A stretch of DNA of 64,000 bases from Pezicula radicicola (GCA_003008705.1 PDUO01000020.1:846311-910310); one strand, 5' to 3'; shown: positions 10,861-24,743, counted from the stretch's first letter. Numbers and translations are program-made. The notes: generated by a model not told the origin, from the sequence alone.

Positions 10861-13826
10861 ATGGCGGCGCCGCAGGAAGGATACCCACAAAGCTATCCAC
10901 AAGAACAATACGTCGACCAGAACGCTCAGCAAGGATTTGGAGGTCCAATCTCGCCGCCACCTCAAGCTGGTTACCCTGAAACCGAGGGAGGAAAGAAGAA
11001 GAAGAGAGGATATGCAGCGCAAGCCTACGACTTTGGCGCTGGAGCCAATTCCGCTCTAGGAGGACAACCAGTTGCTGGAGGAGCTTTCCCACCACCACAA
11101 GCACCAGCATATGGCGGATACCCCCAACAACCAGAAGCTCAGGCATTGTATGGCGCACAGCAACCGAGTTACGGTGCGCCTGTTGGCTCTCCTGCTCCAG
11201 GTGTCCCAGCACCAGCTTATGGTGGCGGTGTAGGGGGATATCAAGCTCCAGATGTTGGATACCCAGGACCCCAGACGCCTGGCGTTGCTGGTATAACACA
11301 GGGAATGGGTCAGATGGGAGTTGGTGGTGCACCGCCAGCAGCCCAGCCTCAAGGAGCCGCTGCTGCTCGTGCTGGACCTCTCAACCAACTATACCCTTCA
11401 GACCTGCTCAACCAGCCTTTCAATGTAGCAGAACTCGAATTACCCCCTCCCCCAATCATTTTACCTCCAAACGTAAGAACTAAAATTCCAATTCCAATTG
11501 CAAATACAAACTTACTAATTTGCCACTATAGTCAAGTGTCACGCCTTCCCCAGATGCCAATTGTCCCCCAAAGTACGTTCGATCGACTCTCAACGCTGTT
11601 CCAACTACCCACTCTCTTCTTAAGAAGTCGAAACTACCCTTTGCTTTGGTGATCCAGCCATATACCTCTTTGCATGATGTGGATGATCCCGTGCCGGTTG
11701 TGCAAGACCAAGTCATTTCTCGTTGCAGGAGATGTCGGTCGTACATAAATCCTTACGTCACATTCCTGGACCATGGGCACAGATGGAGATGTAACATGTG
11801 CAATCTCACGAACGATGTTCCACAAGCTTTCGATTGGGATGCAGCGGCGCAAAAGAGCGTTGACCGCTGGCAACGCCCTGAACTAAACCACGCCGTGGTC
11901 GAGTTTGTTGCACCCCAAGAATACATGGTCCGCCCTCCACAGCCCCTGGTTTATCTGTTCCTTTTCGACGTTAGTTATGCATCAGTGTCATGTGGATTGC
12001 TCGCCACAAGTGCCAGAACAATTCTGGACAGTCTTAATCGCATTCCCAATGCTGACCGGAGAACACGTGTTGGTTTCATGGCTGTCGATTCAAGCCTTCA
12101 CTACTTTGCAGTGCCAAAAGACACCGAGGAGAATGGCGAAACAAGCATGCTTGTTGTAAGCGATCTTGATGAGCCATTTCTACCTGTCCCACAAGAACTA
12201 CTAGTCCCGTTGTCAGAATGTCGGTTGAACATCGAAAAATTCTTATCATCTCTTCCTCTGATGTTTCAAGCAAATCAGAGCCATGGTTCTTGCATGGGCT
12301 CTGCATTGAGAGCCGGCCATAAGCTTATTTCTCCTCTCGGTGGTAAAATAACAGTCATTACTGCTTCCTTGCCGAACATTGGATATGGAAAGTTGGAAAT
12401 GCGTGAAGATAAGAAACTTCTAGGTACCTCTAAGGAGAGCAGTCTTCTTCAGACTGCCAGCGCCTTCTACAAGTCGTTTGCAGTTGAGTGCTCCAAGAAT
12501 CAAGTGTCGATCGATATGTTTTTGTTTTCATCTCAATATCAAGACGTTGCGTCTCTCAGCAACTTGCCAAGGTATACCGGAGGACAAACTTACTTCTACC
12601 CAGGCTGGAATGCTGGTAGAAGCGAGGACGCCATCAAGTTTGCAACAGAATTCAGCGATTATCTATCGTCGGAGATTGGATTGGAGGCAGTTTTGCGTGT
12701 ACGTGCTACCACTGGCCTCCGTATGAGCACATTCTACGGCAACTTCTTTAACCGAAGTTCGGATCTCTGTGCTTTCCCGGCCTTCCCGCGAGACCAGAGC
12801 TATGTGGTTGAAGTTGCGATTGATGAGAGCTTGACGAAGAACTTCGTATGCATGCAGACTGCTGTACTGCATACCACGAGCAATGGTGAGAGACGTATCC
12901 GAGTCATGACACTATCATTACCTACGACTACTTTGTTGGCCGATGTGTACGCTTCGGCTGATCAATGCGCCATGACGACGTTCTTCTCCCACAAAGCTGT
13001 TGAGAGAGCTTTGAGCAGTGGACTCGACGCTGCGCGCGATGCTCTCCAGTCCAAGCTTATTGAGCTACTACAGACTTTTAAGAAAGAGCTTGCAGGTGGC
13101 AATATGGGTGGTGGCGGGCTACAATTTCCAGCAAACCTCCGTGGCTTGCCAGTGCTCTTCCTAGGGCTAATCAAGAATGTCGGTCTACGGAAGTCTGCGC
13201 AAATACCATCTGATCTTCGATCTGCTGCACTTTGCCAGCTGTCGACTCTGCCTCTGCCACTTTTGATGCAGTACGTATACCCGCGACTTTACTCTTTACA
13301 TGATATGCCAGACAATGCTGGAATTCCTGATCCTTCAACGGGCATTATTGTCCTTCCCCCACCTGTCAACCTCTCTTCAGAACGCCTCGTGCCCTTTGGC
13401 CTCTACCTGATTGACGATGGGCAAACCCAATTCCTCTGGGTTGGCAAGGACGCCATGCCACAATTACTCGAAGATGTTTTTGGAATTTCAGACCGCACTC
13501 AGCTTAGAGTTGGTAAAAGCTCGCTCCCAGAACTCGATATCGACTTCAACGAGCGAGTGCGAGCAGTTCTACAGAAGAGTCGTGATTACAGATCTAAGGG
13601 AGTTGGTAGCATTATTGTCCCACACTTATACATCATTCGGGAAGATGGTGATCCAAGCTTGAGGTTATGGGCGCAGACGTTGCTTGTGGAGGATAGGGCG
13701 GATCAGGGAATGAGCTTCCAGCAATTTATGGGGACCTTACGTGAGAAGGTAGGCTGATATTGATGATGTTTTCTAACCAGAGTCATGGCATTATGCTGAC
13801 GCGTTGTTTAACAGGTTGTTCAGTAG
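10861..13826 (+). CDS. SEC24: COPII coat cargo-binding subunit Sec24
   Basis: Sec24 binds cargo export signals and forms the COPII inner coat with Sec23 at ER exit sites. The model is join(10861..11472,11532..13748,13815..13826), 946 residues. The N-terminal 200 residues are rich in Pro, Gly, Gln and Tyr (disordered, as usual). The zinc-finger domain follows with Cys pairs near residues 269/272 and 291/294 (CRRC...CNMC), then the trunk ([13 protein letters not shown]), beta-barrel, helical and gelsolin-like domains ([18 protein letters not shown]). Intron 1 (59 bp) separates LPPN from [19 protein letters not shown], a conserved Sec24 block. A 66-bp last intron with a perfect CTGAC branch site leaves a 12-nt terminal exon encoding VVQ and stop. 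Without it the frame ends two codons into the intron as VG. The family call is certain; the last exon is inferred. Confidence 0.95.
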
Positions 13827-16141
13827 GCAGTCTGTAGCACCATAGAAATAAGTTAGCTGAGGCCTTGAGCACACCATATGTCTTCCTGGCCTGAACTACT
13901 CTTGTACAACAACAAAACAAAACAAAAATTTCCAACCTGTCAGTTACAGTGTCATCTCTTCTAATATACTCCGTATTTCCCCGCGCATAGGGATCCAGTC
14001 CGCTGGATCCCTCCTTCCGAAATGTTGTTGCACGCGTAAGAAACAAATTCGGCTGGGTGGTTGAAATGTTTCGCCGTTTTTCATGTATGGACAGGGATGA
14101 GTTGAGACGAACGAAGACCCTCGTCAAACACGGCCAAAACAGCGGCTTCAAAATGCAGCCAGGGACCTTTTCGTCCGATATTCGTTCAGCGACGAGGTAC
14201 TTGCACCCGCCCCCATGCATAAAGGCCTCGGTAGTTTGAATAACATTCCGAGCACGATGATCCCAAGATCTTGTGCTGCTGGCGATGGCTTCCTTTAACA
14301 AATGCAATCGAGTTTTAACGTTGGTGATCTTCCGGCTGACATCAGAGAACCTTAGAAACATGATGCTGCTCAAGGATGGAGCAGCGAGAGAATGGGACGG
14401 TCCGAGGACGTGCTACGGTAGGCTATCCTACTCGACAAGACCCAAAATAATGCAGGCGTCTACCTTTGAGTTTCCATCGTCCGTTTTTCATGCTTTACTT
14501 TGTTTTTTTCAGTGATGATAACAGTGGTAATAATCCTGTGATGTGTGATGGACCAAAGACGGAGAGCGCCACTGGTTGCTCTGATTGCAAATTGAGGATT
14601 GAGGTACTCCGTATTCACATCCAGACCCACGAGAACAGTGGGAGAGGGAACCAAATGTACACGAATAGCTAAGGACAAGGGGACTTCGTTGGGGTTATCT
14701 GCAATAAGATAAATGTGAGCAACAACTTGGTCACACGTATGAGCCAGTCATGAAACAGCTTTTCTATGCGTGAAACAGGCGCCTTTACCAGTCAAGCAGG
14801 ACAAGATCAAAATCACAGAGGCTAGAGCTCCATCTTGGGCTTGCGAATCGTGATTGCGGCGGGCGCTTAAATTGGCATCGCGACCAAGAGTCCCTTCTTA
14901 CTGGTCCGCGGGCCTGCCACTGAAAATAATGAGTGAGGGGCTACCTTCTAACAGGCTCAACGGGGCCAACGCCAACAGGGCACGACAAGGCACGACCCTT
15001 TTCCCTCTCCCCTTGCGCCTTTTCTTCCGTAGAGGGTGTGTACAGTAGATTGTAGTAGGGGTGTCGGGGGGGGCAGATAGGGAGGGCACTGTAACCACTA
15101 AGCAACCCACCAGCCCACTACCGCAACACAAGCAACCCAAGGTTTGTTTCTGGAACATCGTTGACTCGTGCCGAACCTACCTTCAACATCATCTCAATTC
15201 TTTGCAAACTACTCTCCACAGACGACGTCCTGCGATACTTGCTCAGCTCCTACAAACAGCCATTCTCCCCAAGAACTTCTTCGTATTTCGGCTTCAGTTT
15301 TTGCGTCGTTACCACACATTGCCATCTCATCCTCGGAAGAAAAGGCACTGCATCCCTGTAGCGGGGCACTCCAACGTCAACTATTGCAACACACTGAGCT
15401 CGAGATATTGGTCAGGTACGACGTCCTGTGGGCAGCTTCCCTTTACAACGAAAATAAGATAAACCAGATGAAGCATCTGAACCTGCGATCGCAAGTGCGC
15501 CCGCCGGTATATAAGAGTATGTGGACTTGTTCTGGAAGCCCAGGAGAAGCGCTGCACTGCACTGCTTTGGCTGGGCATAGCGCGCAAATATGACGAGACC
15601 CAGGGTCAGAACATTGACTAATGCTCTCCAGAAAGACAGTCCAGAGGCCACAGCAACGAGCTATTGCGGCAGCCAACCCTTTCGGTTCCAAAGTCCGAAC
15701 ATAGGTTACCATAGCTGCGACATTTCTCGCAGGACCGAGCGCAAAACACTCGTTACCAGTTGTTGGATGATAGTGAACTTCACAACCAACCTCTTCACGA
15801 ACCTATCCTACCCACCGAAACGAGTGCCTACCCTATCCATTGAGCACTTGTAACTTCGCAAGAGTTGAAGACAAGGAGGTCTGAATCTCAAGAAAGCTCC
15901 AAGAAAGATCTAGCTGTGGTACTCGCTGTGTTTGGAACAGCGCTAAGGAACGAACGAACATCGACAACAAAGAAATCCGTTTCTCCCCTTTGCTATATTC
16001 GTCAAAACAACCAAAGTCTTGCAACTGTTTGCAATATCGATTGTAAACAGTCTGCAGATCTCGCAGAGCAAAATTTTGAGCTCCAGACAATTGCTTGACT
16101 TGCATACAACCCTCCAAGGCTGTTTGCTTTAATACCTCAAG
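13827..16141. other. Long intergenic region and MAP kinase leader
   Basis: 2.3 kb without a supported gene. A 196-codon frame on the minus strand (13783-14373) overlaps the SEC24 end and has no family features. A pyrimidine-rich tract (about 14998-15030) and the following kilobase look like promoter and a long leader of the MAP kinase, with several short upstream frames. ACTCCGTA words occur near 13966 and 14603. Confidence 0.45.
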
Positions 16142-17535
<1,394 letters not shown>

Positions 17536-18851
17536 GCACGTTCGCCCGTGATATCAAAAGAAGTGCGGATGTGATTTTCCATGTTCTATCCTGCTCGTCG
17601 ATTTGTCTGGAAACACCACGGCAAAACATTTCTGCTATATGCGAGTCCTCAGCATGCTGATGGAGAAGGCGTTCGGATTTTAGTGTGCCACGGGAATGCG
17701 TACACAAGACCTGCAAGCTTACTAACAGGATGTCTTTGCCAGTGATTCACAACTTTACTCAAGAAGAGGCTACCAAATCTTTCATATTGCTTAGAGGACC
17801 CATGGATGCGATCTCGAGCCCGGTCTCGTAATGGTGGTTCACAATTGCTGATAGTGTACGTCTTTCATAATTGCATATTCGAAGACAAATCATGGATGGA
17901 TATGGATGGATGTTCAAAGTGACAGCGTTGATGGAATATTTACGAGGCATGAGACCAAGTCACCTTTTACTGCTGCCCTTTTTCTCAAATGATAGACAGC
18001 AATGCATTTCCAAAACAAAGTCTGATGCGTAAAAGGCTGAAGCCTGCAACTCTTAGGAGTAGCATTGAAGTAATATGGATCTTGTGACTTATCAAGTTGG
18101 TTTGAGTTAGTGATTTTTTTTAGGAATGAAGAGGACGAGGCATGAGGGGGGGAAATGCGTGACTAGAGCAGGGTATATTTGATATACTCGAACCAACTTC
18201 GAGGCTCTACCGTCTTAATTCCTCTGTAAAGGAACATTTTGAACNNNNNNNNNNNNNNNNNNNNNNNNNNNNNNNNNNNNNNNNNNNNNCCCCCATTAAG
18301 GTATAAGAAATAGACTTGAGTAACTTACTTGATCTAAGTAACCCACTTGCCTAATCGAGACGGTCCTTTATAAACTAATTCGTATAGTAACACCTAATGA
18401 GCTAAGAGAGCTTCGAAATTAACAACACTAATATAGCGTTGTTATAGAACTGCCATCAAGGCGATAAGTAGTAGTAAAGCTTATCTATCGAGTTAGCCAA
18501 AGACGGAATTCAACAGAGAAGTTCCTAAGCAAGCAAGATATTGAACGCCAATGGCGCAGGACTCTATCCTGTATATTCTGTTTTAGTTACTCAAATAGAC
18601 TTTGGCATTCGAAGCAAAGTCTGCTATCCAATGCTAGTACCACCAGCCCGACAAGCGTGCTGCAGTCAGTTCAGTGAGGTGCATAGAATTTCAGCGAGCC
18701 AAACCTTCCTATGTCCAGTAGCATTGAGCCATGGAAACCCCTCATCTGAAGCAGCCCAATGATTCTCCAGTGAGACTCCAAAGCCCTCAAGCGACGGAAG
18801 ATTGTAGACGGATTAATCGAACGTAGTTCAAAAATCACTCACTCATGACCA
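17536..18851. other. Intergenic region with assembly gap
   Basis: 3' flank of the MAP kinase, then a gap, then about 250 bp of degenerate-looking AT-rich sequence (18290-18540) and the 3' flank of RMI1. No gene is supported. The stretch right of the gap has many short CTAAT/TAAGT words and stops in all frames, suggesting mutated repeat DNA that also caused the gap. Confidence 0.45.
18245..18289. other. Assembly gap (45 N)
   Basis: A run of 45 ambiguous bases seen directly. The true length is unknown. The low-complexity sequence on its right suggests a repeat that could not be closed. Confidence 0.99.
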
Positions 18852-19637
18852 TCAACCAGCACCAGCACCATTCCCATTAGCATCCTTAACTTCCTCCCTC
18901 AACCTCGCTTCCCTCCCATCCTTCCAGGCCTTATCCAACCCCTCAATCTTGCCCCCAAGCACAATCGTCAATTTGGGTTCCAACAAGACCATTCCCCTCG
19001 CAACTTTAGTTCCCCTCTTCAACATAACCTTACACCCAATACTCATACCCATTGCCGGTGTCCCAACCTTATCCACCCTTTTCAATTCAAGCCCATACAC
19101 TGTCTGTCCCTTCATATCCTGCAGTAGCAGTTTAAAAGGTCCATAACTCTTGTTAGTTGTAACATTCGTGCTTGCATTTGTCGAATTGGCAGATGAGGTT
19201 TGTGTTGGTGGACCATCAATATCTTGTACTACACGAATCACTTCTCTACCCTTTGTCATCTCTCCCTTCCTCTCAGCCTCCAAAGCCTCAATCTGCTCCC
19301 ACTTGCTCTTCCCCAAATCCTCTACATCCAATACCTGCACACATATATCCTGCCCTAACTTCACCTCTTTCCTATGTACATCTGTAATGTTTGCGGGGAA
19401 GGAACTGTTCTTCGAGGCATCGAGAGGCGGCGGGTTTGCTTCTGTGTTGTTGCTAGAGGAGACTATGTTGGAGGATAGAAGTCGGTGCTTGGCTGTTGCT
19501 ATGAGGGCTGGAAGGGGTCGTGGTGGTTGTGCGGTTATGAGTGGTGTTAGATGAGTTGTCAGGAAGGCCGTGGAGGGGTAGGGGAGGCCTGTTGATGTGA
19601 GGGATGAGGTTATTTGGTGAAGGGTTGGTGCTGACAT
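18852..19637 (-). CDS. RMI1: RecQ-mediated genome instability protein 1 (Rmi1)
   Basis: Rmi1 is the OB-fold partner of the Sgs1/BLM helicase and topoisomerase III and promotes double Holliday junction dissolution. The single-exon model starts at the ATG at 19637 (261 residues). An in-frame ATG eight codons upstream (19661) would add MRRKITSE. Diagnostic blocks are PLPALIATAKHRLLSS, ICVQVLDVEDLGKSKWEQIEA, GEMTKGREVIRVV, then the strand-rich GPFKLLLQDMKGQTVYGLEL, MGMSIGCKVMLKRGTKVARG and LGGKIEGLDKAWKDGR. A Ser/Asn/Thr-rich insertion (NSTNASTNVTTN) interrupts the OB fold between strands. The tail is short and Gly/Ala-rich. The gene is divergent from VPS51 over about 330 bp. The assignment rests on these motifs and typical fungal length. 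Confidence 0.85.
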   Translation of the reverse strand: MSAPTLHQITSSLTSTGLPYPSTAFLTTHLTPLITAQPPRPLPALIATAKHRLLSSNIVSSSNNTEANPPPLDASKNSSFPANITDVHRKEVKLGQDICVQVLDVEDLGKSKWEQIEALEAERKGEMTKGREVIRVVQDIDGPPTQTSSANSTNASTNVTTNKSYGPFKLLLQDMKGQTVYGLELKRVDKVGTPAMGMSIGCKVMLKRGTKVARGMVLLEPKLTIVLGGKIEGLDKAWKDGREARLREEVKDANGNGAGAG

Positions 19638-19963
19638 TTCGGAGGTGATTTTGCGTCGCATACACTACTAGAAATATCAATCCATTTATAGAGCCTATCC
19701 ATAGGAGTACAAATTCAACACATGATAAACTCGAGTCATTGTTGAAAATGTTTGACGAGTTGATGGATGTAGTTGTGAAGTTGACAAGGCTGAAGAAACT
19801 GACGAAAAGCACAATTTACGAAGCCTTGTCATGATATCGCTTGAGCAAGGTCAACTGTCAGTCTCCTTGAAGGACAACTCAACCACATCCCAAACCACTA
19901 CAGCCCAAACCAATTTTCTCTTTACCATGCAATCCTACCTATACGCCTAACCACCAATTCAAA

Positions 19964-20839
19964 ATGACTTCAATAGCATCACCTCGCGACTCCTCAGTCA
20001 ATGGACGAAGAATCCCCTTGATAGCAACACCCACCTCCTCCTCACGCCCAAGTCTCGAAGTCCCACGCTCAGAGACCAACTCCCCAGCAGCCCATCCACC
20101 ACGAAGAAATCGCGCCGCCCTCCGCGAATATTACAATCTAAAAGCAACACGATCAGATTCCGACATCCCCGCCATCGCCGAATCAGACACAGCCAGCGTC
20201 CTCTCCTCCAACGACCATTCAGAAGTAGCAGAATCTGAGCTCGACTCGTCAGATTTCAACGCCTCCGATTATATCAAGCATGTCCTCGAGACTCAAAGCT
20301 TACAAGAATTATTAAGGACGTATAATGCAGTCTTGACGGATATTAGAGCTTTAGATGCTGAGAAGAAGGCGCTGGTGTATGATAATTATAGTAAGCTGAT
20401 TGCGGCTACGGAGACCATTAGGAAGATGAGAGCGAATATGGATCCATTGAATCCGATGGCTAGTACGCTTGATCCGGCCATTGCGAGGGTGTATGAGAGG
20501 GCGGATGCGATTAAGAGAGAGTTGAAGGGAAGCCTTAGTGAAGCGCAGAGGAGGAAAGCTGTACTGAGTGAGGAAGAGAAAAGGAGGGTTGAGGAGAAGG
20601 CCAGGGTGAGGGATGTCGTTAATAGAGTTTTAGACACTCCAGAGAAGGTTAGAAGGTTAGTTGGTGAGGGGAAGGAGGATGAGGCTACGAGAGAGTGGCA
20701 AGTTACGAGGAGGTTGTTAGTCAGATGGAGAGAGAGAGGTGTTGGGGGTGAGGATGTTCAGACTTGTATTGAGGATGGAGACGCTGCCCTGGGAGGGGAA
20801 CCTCCCAATGAGAAGAGTTGGGTTAATAGAAAAAGATAA
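19964..20839 (+). CDS. VPS51: GARP complex subunit Vps51
   Basis: Vps51 is a subunit of the Golgi-associated retrograde protein tether, which receives endosome-derived vesicles at the trans-Golgi and binds the SNARE Tlg1. It is single-exon, 291 residues, a usual size for fungal Vps51. The N-terminus is Ser/Pro-rich and disordered. It leads to the NRAALREYYNLKA motif (about 48-60), then the conserved helical domain FNASDYIKHVLETQSLQELLRTYNAV through KALVYDNYSKLIAATETIRKMRANMDPL, typical of Vps51/EXO84-like tethers. A charged coiled-coil region (SEEEKRRVEEKARVRDVV) follows. Codon use in the first 100 codons is more C-ending than in the rest, which ends mostly in G or T. There is no intron. Confident. 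Confidence 0.9.
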   Translation: MTSIASPRDSSVNGRRIPLIATPTSSSRPSLEVPRSETNSPAAHPPRRNRAALREYYNLKATRSDSDIPAIAESDTASVLSSNDHSEVAESELDSSDFNASDYIKHVLETQSLQELLRTYNAVLTDIRALDAEKKALVYDNYSKLIAATETIRKMRANMDPLNPMASTLDPAIARVYERADAIKRELKGSLSEAQRRKAVLSEEEKRRVEEKARVRDVVNRVLDTPEKVRRLVGEGKEDEATREWQVTRRLLVRWRERGVGGEDVQTCIEDGDAALGGEPPNEKSWVNRKR

Positions 20840-21756
20840 TTCATTGGCATCTCTGAACCTCTTTTTTTCCTTCTTGACTTTGACTTCTTCATCTGAAAGC
20901 TGATCTATCTTTGCGAACAATTATATCAGTCTCTGGCTCCAGATTTGGTAAGCCTTAAGTACCCAGCATGTAAATCAAAGACTTAGTCTTGCACAACCTT
21001 GGACTTATATAACTTTTCTATCTATCCTGCCATCTTCCCTGACAATATCAATTAAACTACATTTAACTCCTCCCATGATAAAGCCAATACAAGAAAATGC
21101 AATGACCTAAACCATGCTGTCAACTAGAGAGTCAAGGTAAATATGCCATATTAAAGCTCGTCGCTTATTTATTCAAAGACTAGATTTATATATGTACGCA
21201 AATTTCAGTTTGTAACTGCTTAGATAAACCAGGAGGTTATGCTTGCTAGATAGAACTAAAGAGGATTCTATAGTTTGCAAAATGCTTTCCTCAGTTTAAT
21301 GAAATTTGATATCATACAGCAGGTAGATTAGACCTCTTTACTATTCTGTTCCATGATACATAAAATTCAAATTATAAAGTATACATTAGCTTACTTGGTC
21401 GGCTTTGCTTGGATCGTACCCTTGGAATACTATGCTGTTGGTATAGAGAGATATCGCTGTCCAGTTTCTAGCTGTGCAACTACAAACAGGTCTATCACAC
21501 CTTGGTAGCCACGACATCATGGACACAGCAACATAAAACACCATAGTCGAGAATAAAAGAGGTTATTTTTGCCTTCGAGACATGCTCCAGATACTTGCTC
21601 TACCTCCACGGCGTTATATATATAGTACGCCAGAACGCCAACCCTAAATGCATCCATCCTTTTCTAGGGGTGCCAGACTCTGCAAATCCTTTACTCCCAA
21701 ATGCACCATTCCCTATTGAATAAAGCAGAAAACCGTGAAAATAGGCACTGCTCCAC
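20840..21756. other. Intergenic, AT-rich
   Basis: About 0.9 kb between the convergent ends of VPS51 and the mannosidase gene. AT-rich with no open frame of note; the two 3' UTRs must lie here. No gene seen. Confidence 0.5.
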
Positions 21757-24743
21757 CTAAGTAGGTCTTTTGAAGGGATGGGCCTCTGTGTTGAGTACCC
21801 AATCGTCCAGACTAATCGTATCAGGTGTGCTGTAGAGTAGATAGAAATACTTGAGTGTTTCTGCCAACCAGAAGCTCTCCATCTCATCTGTCTGCTGGGT
21901 GTCTGTGACGAGCACATCGAAGATTGCTGAGTGCCCGTGTACTGTCGATGTGGCTTCGATGATTGATTCAAACATCTGCCAACCTTTGTCGGCCCACTTT
22001 TGTTCACCTGTGATGCGGTGCATGTACCACACTGACTCTATTGCTTCTGGCCTGTGATAACTCGCTTAGCATCATGAGCTGGTCAAGGACCAGAAAAGAG
22101 ACTTACCTGAGAATGTATTTCGCAGATTGTACAGTAACAAAGCCGGGAGGTAGTTGCTGTGCCTTGATACGAGATTCGACATATTCTTTATGAGACATGG
22201 GCTGATACGGATCTTCTATGACTTCCTGAGGTTTAGCGGAATTCTCGGCGAGGGTACCTTCAAGTCCCTGATACCCAGTAGGGGCTTTTTCAAGCTCCGT
22301 TTCTGCCTTTGTTGCCATCGTCTCGTAAGTTTTCTCAAGAGCAGGAGACTTGTTGGCGTCTGAGGCAAGTTGGCGCTTCTTCAAATTCTCGCTAGTAGCG
22401 TGTGCAGTGTCCAATCCGCTACCAGTCGTAGAGGCACCCTCGCGAGCCGCTTTTTCTGCAGCTGCCTTTTCTGCTGATGCCTTTTCTGCAGCTGCCTTTT
22501 CTGCGGCTGCCTTTTCAGCCAACGCTGCTCTCTCATCTGCTTCACGCTGTGCTTTAGCTTTGAGGTAATCTGCCAGAATTCCATCTCTGCTTGCACCCAT
22601 GGGGTCCAAGGCATCCCAATACGCCGTCTCATTCCATGGGCAATGCTCTACACTTTCGCATGCTAGTGTTATTGCACTCTCGGGCATGATGCCAGTAGTT
22701 GTTGATTCATAAGCCCAGACGCAACCGTCGGTCAATTTCTTCGCAATTTCCAGATCAGCCTCAATGCCGAAGACTTTTGCCCCCATGCCGATCATGCCAC
22801 CGATAAAGCATGTGAGATGAGTGACTTCAGCATTCAACTTGATATCTGCTTTTGGATTGTTGTTTGAAAGGGTGATTTGCCCCGAGAAAAGAACATCACG
22901 GTTATTGGGAAGCATTGGACGATACAGCATCCATTTTCGGACCGCATCAGCCGTTTTTTTGTACATCTTGCCGTACTTTTCTTCGAGACCTCCGAGGAGT
23001 AGATGTTGCTAATATAATCGTTAGATACTATGTCTTTGCTCTTGATGGACTGCATACCTTTGTAAAATATTCATAGGTAGAGTCCTGACCACCACCCATC
23101 GAAAACTTATCCCACCCAAAATTTCCATCTGCCGAGGTCAGACCTTGCGGCGTACAATGTTCTTTGGGAGGTGTAAGAACTGGCGCTTCTCTGGACGTCA
23201 CTGTGCCGTTGAGTTCAACTGTTCTATTGGAGAGAGGCGAGCCATCCAAGTCTCTCTTCACAGGCTTCTGCCTGTTTTTATCCCAGTCTATGATCTTAGC
23301 CTTGGATGTGCCGTCTTCGACTGGAGTTATCTGGAAAGCTAAATCCGCAGAACCACTGGCCTTCTTCTTTGGCTTGGGCTCTTTTACAGTACCCGGCATA
23401 TCTGGAACAAACCCTACGGGAGGGCCTGGCGGCGAATACTGATATTCCTGACCATCTGGACCTTTGGCGACAGGAACAGTAGCTGGTGCTGACCGATTAC
23501 AGCCTGATGCGTCAACATTCTCGGGAAAGACTCCGTCCAGCTTTGTTCCCTTGTCCTGCCATTCGGATAAAGCATTGGTAATTCTAGCAATTGCATCGTA
23601 ATATTTCGGTTCTTCGGTCAACTGTGCTAGTCTAGTAAATTCCATGGACAATGAACCAAGCTCTGCAAGGTTAGATCTTGTGCTGGCACGATGAGGCTGG
23701 GAAGCAAAAGTAGGTTTCCATCTGTAATATAATACGGGCATCCTGTTGGGCGTATCAAAAGCACCCATCAAAATCTCGGCCAACTCAACAGCTTTGTCAA
23801 GAAGGTTCTTGTATTGTCCGTCACTCACATCATATGCTGCCAGTAATCCTCCAAGGTATCTAATCGTCGTCTCAAACATTGGTATGTCGCTACGTGGGCT
23901 TGTTGTAAAATCGATCTTATCAACAGCTCGTGCCGCTTCCTCAAACTCTGACTTCAGGCCCATTATCCATAATGTATCGAGTGTATCCACCAGTGTTGCT
24001 GCCCATCCGCAAAATGGGTCACGAAATTTCCCTGTCACCGGGGATAGTTCATCGTGTAGCCACGCACTCTTCTTGTATCCTATCCATGCTCTCTGAAACT
24101 CATCCCTCACTTTCATCTGCCTCTTTTCGCGGTTGAGCTTTGCATCTGGAGTCTCATCATTAAACACATGCTGGATTTTAGGTATCGTAAGCGGACGGCC
24201 TGTAGGTATCTGAATGAGCTCTCCTGTTGGCACAGGGAAATGCTCTTTCTGCTTTTCCCAGTGTATTGTAGTAGGTTGTGCAGAGAACGTCGGAAGTTCC
24301 TGTCTTCCTGGAGGCGCTATGGGGTATATCTGTTCCTCTTCTTCGTCATCATACAGTCCGATCTGGTTGGGTTTCCTGTTAGGTATCACAATTTTCGGCA
24401 CTGAATTATCCGCCGTTGGGGTTGGTTTGACACTCGATAGACGAGGCAGGGAGTTTGCGCTTTTGGCATCCGCAATCGTCTTGGAAGAGATAATGGAGGC
24501 TGTTGCAACAGGTACAGGTTTCTGCTGATCTGTCCCTACCACGGGCTTGTCTTGCTCGGCTGGTTTGTATGTATCGAGTGGTTTCGAGTCTTCGATTGGC
24601 GTGGAGTGGCCAATGTCAAAAGTCTGGACGCCCGAATAATCCCAATCCCTTGTCCGTGAGAGTCGCATCAACCCCAAAATCATAAGAGCCGCACATGCTA
24701 AGAAGACCCTGTACCGCCGCAGGCGTATTGGTAGACGTAACAT
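21757..24743 (-). CDS. GH47 class I alpha-1,2-mannosidase with large insertions
   Basis: Glycoside hydrolase family 47 enzyme trimming alpha-1,2-mannose from N-glycans in the ER/Golgi. The model is complement(join(21757..22051,22107..23008,23058..24743)), 960 residues, well above the usual 500-650. Type II membrane anchor at residues 11-28, then a stem of about 170 residues. GH47 blocks are [68 protein letters not shown] joined by intron 1 to QHLLLGG, then [36 protein letters not shown] and the calcium-site end NTEAHPF. Two insertions look disordered: one between [12 protein letters not shown] and the GGGQDS block, and one after the SVEHCPW block that holds an AEKAA repeat (residues about 722-750). 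Introns of 49 and 55 bp restore the frame exactly. Which GH47 subfamily (Golgi trimming or ERAD) is unclear. Confidence 0.92.
22447..22520. repeat. 15-bp coding repeat (Ala-Glu-Lys) inside the mannosidase
   Basis: About five near-identical 15-bp units with the core TTTTCTGCAGCTGCC on the plus strand encode the AEKAA repeats of the mannosidase insertion. This unit size commonly changes length by replication slippage. Confidence 0.75.

Noticed and set aside
13783..14373. 196-codon minus-strand open frame
   Set aside because: It overlaps the end of SEC24, has no domain, low-complexity or splice-joined extension, and its composition resembles random translation.
15061..15593. Plus-strand frames of 133-141 codons before the MAP kinase
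   Set aside because: They overlap one another in different frames in leader-like DNA and show no protein family signal.
22350..24528. Plus-strand open frames across the mannosidase
   Set aside because: Antisense shadows of a well-supported coding sequence.
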